DNA of 42,156 nucleotides, from the NCBI GenBank assembly GCA_002337005.1, contig DDFD01000040.1, positions 1 through 42,156 on the forward strand. Direction: 5' to 3'. How positions within the stretch are numbered: position 1 is the first letter of the stretch; each line of letters begins with the position of its first letter. Positions 17,498 to 25,623 of the stretch are shown here, piece by piece. The stretch comes from Flavobacteriales bacterium UBA1937. Its GTDB lineage: Bacteria; Bacteroidota; Bacteroidia; Flavobacteriales; Weeksellaceae. The position numbers were made by a program, and so were the translations under genes. A model generated the notes under the pieces. It did no database searches and was not told the DNA's origin. It was given only the letters and a program-made list of their open reading frames with translations.

Positions 17498-18787
17498 ATG
17501 GCAACTGTTAAATATTATTATCGTTCCCCAAAGGAAAATGCTACTCTTACTGTAAGACTTATGTATAGATATAATAGCAAAGACTACATCATAGGAGCTA
17601 ATTCTGAAATATTAATATACAACAGAGAGGAATTGCTTGACAACCCTAATCTAAGTGGGAAATATTATTGGAACAAACAACACAATGCTCAAAGATTAAA
17701 GGATATTGATATAATTAATAAACGCAACCATCTTTCTACAATTCTCAATCGCTTAGAAAATTACATTTTACAATCTTTCACTTATATATCCCCCGAACAA
17801 GCAAACAAAGAATGGTTGCAGGGAATAGTTTTTGACTTTCACAATCCTAATAAAGCAGATGAAGCCCCTAATACCTTGATTGAATTTATTGACTTCTATT
17901 TAAAAATGAATACCAATCTAAAATATGGAACTTCAAAAAAGTTCATAACGCTTAAAAATAAAATAATAAATAGGAAAAATGAATTAACTAGAGGAGGAAT
18001 TATTTTGCTTAGTGAGATAAATGATAATTTTAGAATAAAATACCAAAAAATCTTTTCTGACTATAATATAAACACAATCAACAGAGATTTAACCAATATT
18101 AAGACACTTTTGAGGTATGCTGAAAATAAAGGAAAAGAAATCAATAAAGAAGCATTAAACTGGAAATTAAAAGTTGATAAAACGCCTTTTGTTTACTTGA
18201 ATGACGAAGAAATACAAAGAATTTATGAACTAAAAAATCTTTCTGAGCATCTAGGAAATGCGAGAGATTGGCTCGTAATTAGTTGTTTATGTGGACAACG
18301 TGTCTCTGACTTTATGAGGTTTAAAAAAGAAATGATTAGTAAAACCAAAAATGTAAGAGGAGAAGAGGTTATGATTATTGAACTTACCCAAGTTAAAACT
18401 GGAACTATTGTTACACTTCCCTTGCACAAAACCATCCTAGAAATTTTACACAAACGAAATGGTGATTTTCCTAGACCGATAAGTTCACAAAAATACAATG
18501 ATTATATTAAGGAAGTATGCAAGAAAGCAAAAATAATAGAGAAAGTTTATGGGAGTAAACCTTTTGTAAACGAACTAGGTGTTAAAAGAAACGAATATGG
18601 TACATTTGAAAAATGGGAATTAATTGCTAGCCATGTTGGAAGAAGAAGTTTTGCTACTAATAGATTTGGTAATGTACCAACTAGTTTAATTATGAGTGCC
18701 ACAGGGCATAGTTCTGAAAAAATGTTCCTAGCGTATATTCAAAAAACTCAAAGAGACCAAGCATTGAGTTTAGCAGATTATTTTTAA
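17498..18787 (+). CDS. Tyrosine recombinase (integrase) of the element
   Basis: This 429-residue integrase catalyses site-specific integration and excision. The N-terminal 110 residues form the arm-binding domain common in Bacteroidetes integrases (YYYRSPKENATLTVRLMYRY). About 125-215 is the SAM-like core-binding domain (LIEFIDFYLKMN, then LLRYAENKG). The catalytic domain has Arg268 in CGQRVSDF, Lys300 in QVKTG, the HxxR pair His379-Arg382 in SHVGRRSFATN, His404 in ATGHSS and the nucleophile Tyr413 in LAYIQ. All catalytic residues are present, so it should be active. It lies next to the left attachment core. The presumed arm-site repeats lie just ahead of its start. Orientation points into the element. 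Confidence 0.95.
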   Translation: MATVKYYYRSPKENATLTVRLMYRYNSKDYIIGANSEILIYNREELLDNPNLSGKYYWNKQHNAQRLKDIDIINKRNHLSTILNRLENYILQSFTYISPEQANKEWLQGIVFDFHNPNKADEAPNTLIEFIDFYLKMNTNLKYGTSKKFITLKNKIINRKNELTRGGIILLSEINDNFRIKYQKIFSDYNINTINRDLTNIKTLLRYAENKGKEINKEALNWKLKVDKTPFVYLNDEEIQRIYELKNLSEHLGNARDWLVISCLCGQRVSDFMRFKKEMISKTKNVRGEEVMIIELTQVKTGTIVTLPLHKTILEILHKRNGDFPRPISSQKYNDYIKEVCKKAKIIEKVYGSKPFVNELGVKRNEYGTFEKWELIASHVGRRSFATNRFGNVPTSLIMSATGHSSEKMFLAYIQKTQRDQALSLADYF

Positions 18788-18797
18788 TACTATCGAA

Positions 18798-19592
18798 ATG
18801 ACAAAAAGTTGCAACACAATTATTAGAGAAAACAAAAAATTGATTGAAAATATTGAAGATAAATTTGAGAAAAATATTTTGCATTATAAAAATGAAAGTG
18901 AAAAGCAGACTTTAGACTACAAGGACGACTATGTTTTTCAATACGTAAACCAATTCTATTCTTCGTTATATCATCAAATAAATGAGACTATAATGATTTT
19001 AGATATTAATCAATGTAGCGTAATTGAAAAACCTATATTGATAGAACAATTAGAGGAACTCTATAGACTATTTTTTGAATTTTTGGAAAAATCTGAATAT
19101 AAAAGTGATTATTGGAAATTTTCTGAACTCCAAATACAGAATTTTTTTGAGGAGAATTTTACTTTTATTGAACCTAACAACTTTTCTCAAAGATATATCT
19201 ATGAGATAATTAACCGAATTAAACAAAATATTTCTACGGACCATATTCCCATACCAATAAAAAAGGAAATTGCCCATTATACGAAGGAGACTTGGTTTGA
19301 AGTAGCATTAGAATTTGCAAATGGTAATGTTTATCGATTAATAGGCGAAAGAAAAAGCCATGTTCAAATGGCTAAGATTCTCTTTAAAAATCGTAAAATA
19401 ATGCCATCTTCTTATAGACCGTGGATAAACCACTCTATAAATAAGGCTAATAACACGAAAAATATATTTGGAAGAATAAATTCAAAAGAGGAGTTAAAAA
19501 AAGTGCATAAGTATTGTATTGAAAATAATATCAATATTGCTGAAAAATTTATTGAAAATTGTAATGAAAATGGCATTAAATTTAATCCTTAA
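18798..19592 (+). CDS. Unrecognised helical protein of the element
   Basis: This 264-residue, charged, largely helical soluble protein begins ten bases after the recombinase stop and is therefore probably in the same transcript. There is no signal peptide, membrane segment or nucleotide-binding motif. The N-terminal third (residues 10-60) looks like a long helix with coiled-coil character. The segment IGERKSHVQMAKILFKNRKIMPSSYRPWIN near 190-220 has the feel of a DNA-binding or regulatory region but I cannot assign it. Bacteroidetes elements often carry a protein of this size after the integrase (RteC-like in Bacteroides), but I see no convincing RteC signature. Function unknown. Confidence 0.6.
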   Translation: MTKSCNTIIRENKKLIENIEDKFEKNILHYKNESEKQTLDYKDDYVFQYVNQFYSSLYHQINETIMILDINQCSVIEKPILIEQLEELYRLFFEFLEKSEYKSDYWKFSELQIQNFFEENFTFIEPNNFSQRYIYEIINRIKQNISTDHIPIPIKKEIAHYTKETWFEVALEFANGNVYRLIGERKSHVQMAKILFKNRKIMPSSYRPWINHSINKANNTKNIFGRINSKEELKKVHKYCIENNINIAEKFIENCNENGIKFNP

Positions 19593-19606
19593 TTAATTGT
19601 AACTTA

Positions 19607-19634
19607 AACTGTACAGTACAGCAAAAATACAGTT
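19607..19634. promoter_or_regulatory. Operator-like palindromes before the HTH gene
   Basis: CTGTACAGTACAG (19609-19621) is a perfect palindrome around one central base. It is nested in a second inverted repeat, AACTGTA (19607-19613) and TACAGTT (19628-19634). A -7-like TAATTTCG follows at 19646-19653, 25 bases before the ATG at 19679. The layout suggests a repressor site controlling the HTH and DUF3987 genes. Confidence 0.55.
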
Positions 19635-19678
19635 AAAAGTACATATAATTTCGCCCCATAATTTAAAAATATAAAATT

Positions 19679-19966
19679 ATGGAAGCAAAGATTGTTCAAA
19701 TCCAAGAAATCTCAGTAACCGAACTGAGTAGCATTATTAAAACTTCTGTTAGAGAAGAAATTTCTAATCTACAAACAAATCCAGTAAGTCAAATAGAACA
19801 TCAAGAAGAACTCTTAACAAGAAAACAAGTTTTAGATTTTCTTAAAATATCTTCAGTAACACTATGGAAGTGGCAGAAAAGTGGTAGAATAGTAACTCAC
19901 GGAATATCTAATCGAAGATATTTTAAACGTTCGGAAATTATGAGTTGTCTAACTAAATTAAAATAA
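19679..19966 (+). CDS. Excisionase-like helix-turn-helix DNA-binding protein
   Basis: This 95-residue protein has a winged helix-turn-helix of the MerR/excisionase (HTH_17) type in its C-terminal half: LTRKQVLDFLKISSVTLWKWQKSG, then RYFKRSEI (about residues 46-90). The N-terminal 40 residues are probably a helical dimerisation region. Such proteins in Bacteroidetes integrative elements act as recombination directionality factors or activate excision genes. The palindromes at 19607-19634 just upstream could be its own binding sites. Its stop codon overlaps the next start by one base (TAATG), so it is coupled with the DUF3987 gene. Confidence 0.85.
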   Translation: MEAKIVQIQEISVTELSSIIKTSVREEISNLQTNPVSQIEHQEELLTRKQVLDFLKISSVTLWKWQKSGRIVTHGISNRRYFKRSEIMSCLTKLK

Positions 19967-21288
19967 TGATTATGTTAGATGACAAAACCACAAAAGACGA
20001 AACCTATCCAACAGATGCGTTCCCCAAAATATTCTATGATTTAATAATTGAGTTTAATAAATCATTAAATTATCCAATCCCTTATAGTGGCACTGCAATT
20101 CTAACAGCCGTATCTACAGTAATAGGTACGAGTGTTAAAATGAAAGTAAAAAATAAATGGTATGAATACCCTTCACTTTATTGCTGTTTTGTTGGAAATG
20201 CTGGAACTAATAAGACCCATCCAATAAATACTTTTTTTGAACCACTTAAAAATATTGATGCTATTAACCACGAAGTCTATACTCAACAACGAAAAGAATT
20301 TAATGAATATGAAAAACTTTCTAAACAAGATAAAAAGAAAGTCCCCAAAATAGATGAGCCAATACTAAAAAAGCACATTCTGAATAACTTTTCTACTGAG
20401 GCTCTATTTAAAAGGCTTTCCGAAAATAAGAGAGGTTGTGCAATTATAAGTGATGAAATGGTTACCTTTTTTGAAACCATGAATAATTATTCCAAAGGTG
20501 ACCAGATAGGAAACTATTTAAGTATTTGGAATAATCAATCAACTACGGTAGATAGAATTGGTGAACCTGTTCCAATGTTTATAAAAAATCCATTTTTATC
20601 TATAATTGGAGGGCTACAACCAAGAATATTATCCAGTGCCTTTCCTCCACAAAAAATGAACAATGGTTTTTTCCAAAGATTTCTTTTTGCTTATCCAGAA
20701 AACACTCAAAAACAACCATTTAACGATAATGACATCAATGAATCTTTGATGAATGAATACAATAATTTCTTTATAAGTTTTATTGAAAAAAATAACGTAG
20801 TAGAACATGAAGGATTCTTGAATAGCAAAGTACTCTACTGGTCGGAAGAAGCTAAACAATTTTTTATTAATTGGAATTTAGAAAACTGCAATTTAGTTAA
20901 TGAATATTCGGGGAGTATCAAAAGTGAAATTTTAACTAAATTTGACAATCATCTTCTCCGAATAGCCTTAATACTGCAAATTATGGATAACTCCCAAAGT
21001 AGCATATTAGAATTAAAAGCTGTGGAAAATGCTAAAAAACTTTGCGACTACTATATTGGATGCTCATTTAAAGTCCTTGAAGCTATACAAAGTCCTAATA
21101 CTTATCTGGAATCTTTACCCGAAAACAAAAAGAAACTACTTAATGATTTAAATGATAATTTTACCACTAAGGATGCCATAATTATTGGCGAAAAATATGA
21201 TATCGCAGAAAGAAGAACAAAAGAATTTTTAACGGACAGTATGTTATTTACCAGGCTTAAACATGGATATTATGAGAAAAAAAAGTAA
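19966..21288 (+). CDS. DUF3987 primase/helicase-like ATPase
   Basis: This 440-residue protein matches the DUF3987 group found on Bacteroidetes mobile elements and prophages. A P-loop GNAGTNKT lies at residues 77-84, and a Walker B-like IISDE at 161-165 follows the GCA strand. QPRILSSAF and NGFFQRFLFAYPE (about 214-243) are typical of this family. Related proteins have primase or helicase roles in element replication, and a replication role here is inferred from the family and from its place after the HTH gene. No separate primase domain or zinc finger is visible in this copy. The ATG at 19966 overlaps the previous stop; an ATG at 19972 is an alternative. A hairpin follows its stop. Confidence 0.8.
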   Translation: MIMLDDKTTKDETYPTDAFPKIFYDLIIEFNKSLNYPIPYSGTAILTAVSTVIGTSVKMKVKNKWYEYPSLYCCFVGNAGTNKTHPINTFFEPLKNIDAINHEVYTQQRKEFNEYEKLSKQDKKKVPKIDEPILKKHILNNFSTEALFKRLSENKRGCAIISDEMVTFFETMNNYSKGDQIGNYLSIWNNQSTTVDRIGEPVPMFIKNPFLSIIGGLQPRILSSAFPPQKMNNGFFQRFLFAYPENTQKQPFNDNDINESLMNEYNNFFISFIEKNNVVEHEGFLNSKVLYWSEEAKQFFINWNLENCNLVNEYSGSIKSEILTKFDNHLLRIALILQIMDNSQSSILELKAVENAKKLCDYYIGCSFKVLEAIQSPNTYLESLPENKKKLLNDLNDNFTTKDAIIIGEKYDIAERRTKEFLTDSMLFTRLKHGYYEKKK

Positions 21289-21302
21289 CAATTAATTAAA
21301 TA

Positions 21303-21364
21303 TTTTGCACTTTCAACATTATCAGCACTTCAATATTAATGCTTATAATGTTGAAAATGCAAAA
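21303..21364. terminator. Bidirectional terminator between the convergent halves of the element
   Basis: Arms 21303-21322 and 21345-21364 pair over 20 bp with one mismatch (TTTTGCA then TTTCAACATTAT against ATAATGTTGAAA then TGCAAAA). A/T runs lie on both sides. It separates the DUF3987 gene from the minus-strand defence operon. Confidence 0.8.
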
Positions 21365-21393
21365 ATGCCTATACATAAAAAAGTACTAAACTT

Positions 21394-22062
21394 TCATTTT
21401 ATATAAAATTCTAAAATTTTCTTTTTTTTATTTCTTCTCAAAATAAATGATTTTGAAAAATTAAAAAAAACAATTGTTAGAATTAGAAGAATTGTAATTA
21501 AAGAGAAAAAGAACCAATAAAAATTTGATTCAAAATAGACAAGTTTATTGAAACTAAATAAGATTGAAAAAATAAATAGACCGAACCAAGTTAAAGACAT
21601 GATTATACTTAAAAATTGATTTACTCTTGAAACAGAAAAAGGATAGGCATCACTTAAATCCAAAAAATTTTCATTAGATTTTTTAATGGTTGTAAATAAA
21701 TTGCCTTGAATATTTTGCCCTAATAAATCCACGTGAGCCTCCCAGTTTTCTTGCCAATATTTTGAACCCCTATTAACAAAATACCAGCCTAATGAAAAAA
21801 AATAGCCAAGCGCAGAAATTAAAATAGTTATTCCTTTAATTTCATTTATTTTATCCGAATTATAAACAGTAAAGTAGGCTACAAACATCGCCGCTATAAA
21901 TGCCCAAAAGTAAGTAGCTCTTTTCCAGTAAAGCTCAATCTCAAATTTCCTTGTATCAAGTGCCGTTCTTAATGCACTTTCAATAATTTCATTCTGTTCT
22001 AGAGGTGTATCTGTAAAAAATTGCTCAAAATATTTTTTCTCATTAATTATTTTCATAACCAC
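21394..22062 (-). CDS. Four-helix membrane protein, possibly RipA-like, last gene of the defence-like operon
   Basis: This 222-residue protein has four predicted membrane helices at about 50-67, 76-95, 149-170 and 181-203. A soluble N-terminus (RTALDTRKFEIELYWKRATYFW, 31-53) and a middle cytoplasmic loop (RGSKYWQENWEAHVDLLGQ, 98-116) complete it. The ELYWKRATYFWAF segment recalls the RipA family of octameric membrane proteins, but I rate that as tentative. It begins 23 bases after the ATPase/TOPRIM gene on the same strand, so it belongs to that operon. Four-helix membrane proteins often act as effectors or anchors in bacterial defence systems; whether it does so here is inference. Confidence 0.65.
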   Translation of the reverse strand: MVMKIINEKKYFEQFFTDTPLEQNEIIESALRTALDTRKFEIELYWKRATYFWAFIAAMFVAYFTVYNSDKINEIKGITILISALGYFFSLGWYFVNRGSKYWQENWEAHVDLLGQNIQGNLFTTIKKSNENFLDLSDAYPFSVSRVNQFLSIIMSLTWFGLFIFSILFSFNKLVYFESNFYWFFFSLITILLILTIVFFNFSKSFILRRNKKKKILEFYIK

Positions 22063-22085
22063 TTAGGTAAATATTTATGTTTTTT

Positions 22086-24251
22086 TTATTTAATTGCTTG
22101 CTTTATCAAACTCATTATATATTCCATATTCTCAATATCTGTGACAAATATTTCATAATCTCCATTTCCCCAATGTCCAGTATTTGAAACATCTCGCATT
22201 AACTTCTTCGGTTCTTTTAATTCTCCCTTTTTGAGATTAATCCAAATTTTTAAACCTTTCAACTGTACGCATATATCAACAATATTTGTTTTCTTCTTAA
22301 AAGCTATATAATCTTTTTTGGGTTGTACTTCAATATCATCAGAAAGTTTTAATATTTCAGCTTTGTAATTTTCATATAATTTTTTTACAAAAACTGGTTT
22401 ATTCATTAAATGCTTCTTCTCACTATACTGATTTTTTGATTTATTAGGAGATTCTTTCGTTTTCTTTATAGCCTCATTATTAGTAACATCTCTTTTGTCT
22501 TTTCCCAAAACAGGTAAAGCAACCTTGTCTTCAATACTTATATCAGCCCTTCTTTTCCCATTAGTTTTCTGCTGATTAGAAGTATTTTGTTTTAAGGTTA
22601 AAATCAAATCAAACAATTTTTTAAATCCTTCAAAATCTATTACATCATAAGTTTTTGTTTTTTCAGCAAATGCTTTTTTAAAATTACTTTTAGTGTAATT
22701 AGGCATTTCAGTAAGGCAACTTACATTTTCAAAAAGAAAAGATTTATACCTTTCAATTGGATAATAATCTTCAATTACAAAATCGGATGTAGTGTATCCA
22801 TCTTTTTTTGGAATAAAATTTATATATATTCCGTTTTTAGTCTGCCCATGAAATTCATCTTTTTTACCTTGAAACCCTAATGTCTCTTTAATAGCATCAA
22901 GGCCTGCTTGATCTCTATCAACAAATGCGAAAGTTGGAGCATTGATAGGAAATTCGTCTACAAAGAGTTTTAAGCCACTTGCTCCATTAAATGGCAAATA
23001 TTTAAAGTTAAGATTTTTGTATTTCTCATCAATAGAAGATAGTTTATATAATGCATTTTCTAAATGTATTATATCTGTTTTACCTTCTACAAGTATAGTA
23101 TCTTTAACCTCACTTAAAAAAGCATTTTGCTCTTGCTTGCTCCAAAACTCTTTAGTTAATTCATTTATAATATATTGTCTGTCTTTTTTAATTAATTCCC
23201 CATTAGTAAGCATAAAAACATTTTCATCTTTAAAACTTTGGGTAAGTGTAGGGGAATGAGTTGTTATAATAATTTGCCTTGTCCCTTCATAGGGTTCAAA
23301 TACTTTAATAATTTGATCTTTGTTGCTAATGTGTATGTGCGCGTCTGGCTCGTCAAGTAATATTAATGTATCTTCAGAACTTGCAAACTCTAATGTTGCC
23401 TTTATAAGTAGCAACTTTTTTTGTCCTTCACTTAAAGAACTTACATTAACTCCGTTATTAAATATTATTTCTACATCATCAATAATTTTTTTATCAGCAG
23501 GAGTAAAGGCAATATATAAAGAACGAAATACATCGGCACTATCATATCCAATAGCAAAGGCATTAGAAAAAGTACTACTAAACGCTCCTCCTATTTTAGC
23601 TTTAAAAGTTTCTAATGAATATGTATTAACATCGTCTATTCGTTTTATAAAACTTAAAGCAGGGCTATTGTTATAATCTTTGTATTTGTCTTTGAAAAAC
23701 TTAAATCTTATTTCATTTACTATAACAATTCCTAGTTTGTTTTTAATAAAATCTTTAACATCATCTGCATCAGATATAAGCAAAGAAAGTAATATTAAAT
23801 TCCAATAGAATTTATTCAGATAAAACATTTTGGGATATTCCAAAACATTAGCTTGATTTACGCCTGCAATATAATTAAGGTAAACTGGACGATAGTATTT
23901 TTGCCAAAGGCGGTCTTCTTCTCCGCTGTATATTGCAATTATTCTTTTGGGTAAGTGGTCTTTAATATCAAAAACGGGATTTCCGTTTACTGCAAATGCC
24001 CTCGACGTACCATTGCTTGTGATGGCAACAGTTGTATTGTTAAATGTTTCATACTCTAGCAAATAAGGGAATTCGTCCTTTTCCTCCAAAAATAAAGACT
24101 TAAAAATAGAGCTAAAAACTTCTAATATATTACTTTTACCACTACCATTATTACCTATAAAGGCAGATACTCCATTACAATAACCAAAATCTATTTTAAG
24201 GTTATGAAAATTTTTATAGCTTCCATGTATTTCTAGTTTTTTTAGTTTCAT
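22086..24251 (-). CDS. OLD-like ABC-ATPase with TOPRIM domain and C-terminal DUF5655
   Basis: This 721-residue soluble protein has three parts. Residues 1-360 are an ABC/AAA ATPase: Walker A GNNGSGKS (33-40), signature SLSEGQKK (272-279), Walker B LILLDEPDAH (296-305) and the switch histidine His332 in TTHSP. About 384-510 is a TOPRIM-type nuclease domain, with Glu389 in ILVEGKTD, the acidic cluster DRD (445-447) and FVIEDYYP (491-498). A charged linker rich in Lys/Asn (about 555-615) leads to a DUF5655 domain (about 622-719, with RDVSNTGHWGNGDYE). The first two parts match OLD-family endonucleases, which cut or nick DNA and act against phage. DUF5655 is usually found attached to nucleases. 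It lies six bases after hsdS and 23 before the membrane protein gene, so it is part of the methylase operon, where HsdR would be expected. Confidence 0.82.
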   Translation of the reverse strand: MKLKKLEIHGSYKNFHNLKIDFGYCNGVSAFIGNNGSGKSNILEVFSSIFKSLFLEEKDEFPYLLEYETFNNTTVAITSNGTSRAFAVNGNPVFDIKDHLPKRIIAIYSGEEDRLWQKYYRPVYLNYIAGVNQANVLEYPKMFYLNKFYWNLILLSLLISDADDVKDFIKNKLGIVIVNEIRFKFFKDKYKDYNNSPALSFIKRIDDVNTYSLETFKAKIGGAFSSTFSNAFAIGYDSADVFRSLYIAFTPADKKIIDDVEIIFNNGVNVSSLSEGQKKLLLIKATLEFASSEDTLILLDEPDAHIHISNKDQIIKVFEPYEGTRQIIITTHSPTLTQSFKDENVFMLTNGELIKKDRQYIINELTKEFWSKQEQNAFLSEVKDTILVEGKTDIIHLENALYKLSSIDEKYKNLNFKYLPFNGASGLKLFVDEFPINAPTFAFVDRDQAGLDAIKETLGFQGKKDEFHGQTKNGIYINFIPKKDGYTTSDFVIEDYYPIERYKSFLFENVSCLTEMPNYTKSNFKKAFAEKTKTYDVIDFEGFKKLFDLILTLKQNTSNQQKTNGKRRADISIEDKVALPVLGKDKRDVTNNEAIKKTKESPNKSKNQYSEKKHLMNKPVFVKKLYENYKAEILKLSDDIEVQPKKDYIAFKKKTNIVDICVQLKGLKIWINLKKGELKEPKKLMRDVSNTGHWGNGDYEIFVTDIENMEYIMSLIKQAIK

Positions 24252-24257
24252 AAGTAA

Positions 24258-25622
24258 TTAATTAAAAATTTCTTTTTCAAACTCCAACATTGCTTCCTCT
24301 TTATTTTTAAAACTTAATAAGTATAATTCTTTAATTTGTGCTTTAATTGAATTGATATGATTTGATATTTGTTTTTGTTTTTCAATTGGTGGCAAAGGAA
24401 ATAAAAAGTCTTGCATTTCTTGAGCATTAATATTTGCTTGTCCAGTAATTTGTCTACTGACCATATCTTTTTGGACTTGTAAAATTGAAGAATTAAATAA
24501 ATAATTTATATAAAAATTATCAGCAAGATTTGGATTAATTACAATTCTTATTAAATATGAAGCAAAAGTAAATATGTCTTTTTCTAGAAAAATTGCTGTT
24601 TTACCAACGAGTTCTTTACTATTTGTCCTGTTAAACAATAAATCACCAACATTTAAAAAATATTTCTCAACATTAGATGTTTTTTTGATATACTTTAAAT
24701 TATTTAAATCTAATTCCGAATTAACTATATTATTCATTCTTAAAATAGGTACTCCAATATTTTTCACATCAGCTTTTTCAGATAACCCATATTGATAACT
24801 TAAAATCAATTCTTTTAGCTTTACCGGTTGATACTTTCCTTTAAAAAGAAAAGACATTTTTGTGTATTTATTTAAATAATCAACAGCCCATCTTTCCACA
24901 TTTTTATATTGCACTAATTGAAAACTATACTTTTTATCGTTTACATTATTATCAATATCAATGTCTAACACTTTAAATAAATATCTTTCAATTTCCGCTT
25001 CAAGCGACTTAGCCTTTTCTTCTTGTTTTAGTGCAAGTCGTAATCTTGAATTATAACTTGCAACAATTCTGTTTTGTTCTTCAATTGATGGAAGTGGAAT
25101 AAAAATTTCATTAATTAATTGGTTCGGTCTAATATATTTTCTATTTGTTGTCCCACTTACAAAACTATCTAAATATTCTTGAATACGTTTACTCTTAAAA
25201 AGTGTTTGAATAAAATAAACATTTGCCTTTTTTGTGTCAATCTCTGCAAAAGCCATATTTGACGAACCTAACCCTCCTGCTAATTCTTCGGTAATGATTC
25301 CGAAAGCTCCATTTTTAGTGTCAACTTTACACCAAAACAAATGATTTGGTTTTGCTTGCTGGTAAAGCCGCATTTTTAGATTTTTTCCTTCGACTTCTCT
25401 ATTTATAAATGCACCTTTACCATATGAGCGGACTCCTAATATTTCATAGGTTTTATTATCTTCAATACTTACCTTTTTAATTTCTGCCTTTGATAAAAAT
25501 TCGCCAAATAGAACAATCGGAATAGACGGATTGAAAAAGTTATCTTTTTTTAAAAAATATTTCACATCCCAACTATTGAAATTAGAATATGGGATAAAAT
25601 TCAAATAATTATTCATCTGCAT
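24258..25622 (-). CDS. hsdS: Type I-like specificity subunit
   Basis: This 454-residue protein has the two-half layout of HsdS. A first target-recognition domain (about 1-165) is followed by a conserved helical region starting IPLPSIEEQNRIVASYNSRLR (about 173-220). A second recognition domain (about 235-395) is followed by a second conserved helix starting FPLPPIEKQKQISNHINSIK (about 400-450). It would direct methylation to a bipartite asymmetric DNA site by pairing with the methylase. The start lies one base beyond the methylase stop; an ATG two codons later is an alternative. The recognition sequence cannot be predicted by eye. Intact length and both helices argue that it is functional. Confidence 0.9.
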   Translation of the reverse strand: MQMNNYLNFIPYSNFNSWDVKYFLKKDNFFNPSIPIVLFGEFLSKAEIKKVSIEDNKTYEILGVRSYGKGAFINREVEGKNLKMRLYQQAKPNHLFWCKVDTKNGAFGIITEELAGGLGSSNMAFAEIDTKKANVYFIQTLFKSKRIQEYLDSFVSGTTNRKYIRPNQLINEIFIPLPSIEEQNRIVASYNSRLRLALKQEEKAKSLEAEIERYLFKVLDIDIDNNVNDKKYSFQLVQYKNVERWAVDYLNKYTKMSFLFKGKYQPVKLKELILSYQYGLSEKADVKNIGVPILRMNNIVNSELDLNNLKYIKKTSNVEKYFLNVGDLLFNRTNSKELVGKTAIFLEKDIFTFASYLIRIVINPNLADNFYINYLFNSSILQVQKDMVSRQITGQANINAQEMQDFLFPLPPIEKQKQISNHINSIKAQIKELYLLSFKNKEEAMLEFEKEIFN

Positions 25623-25623
25623 C

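Noticed and set aside
22086..24251. Reading the ATPase/TOPRIM gene as a fused PARIS (AriA-AriB) protein
   Set aside because: The TOPRIM part reads more like OLD-family nucleases, a DUF5655 tail is present, and no Ocr-type trigger or stand-alone AriB is nearby. I cannot exclude distant kinship.
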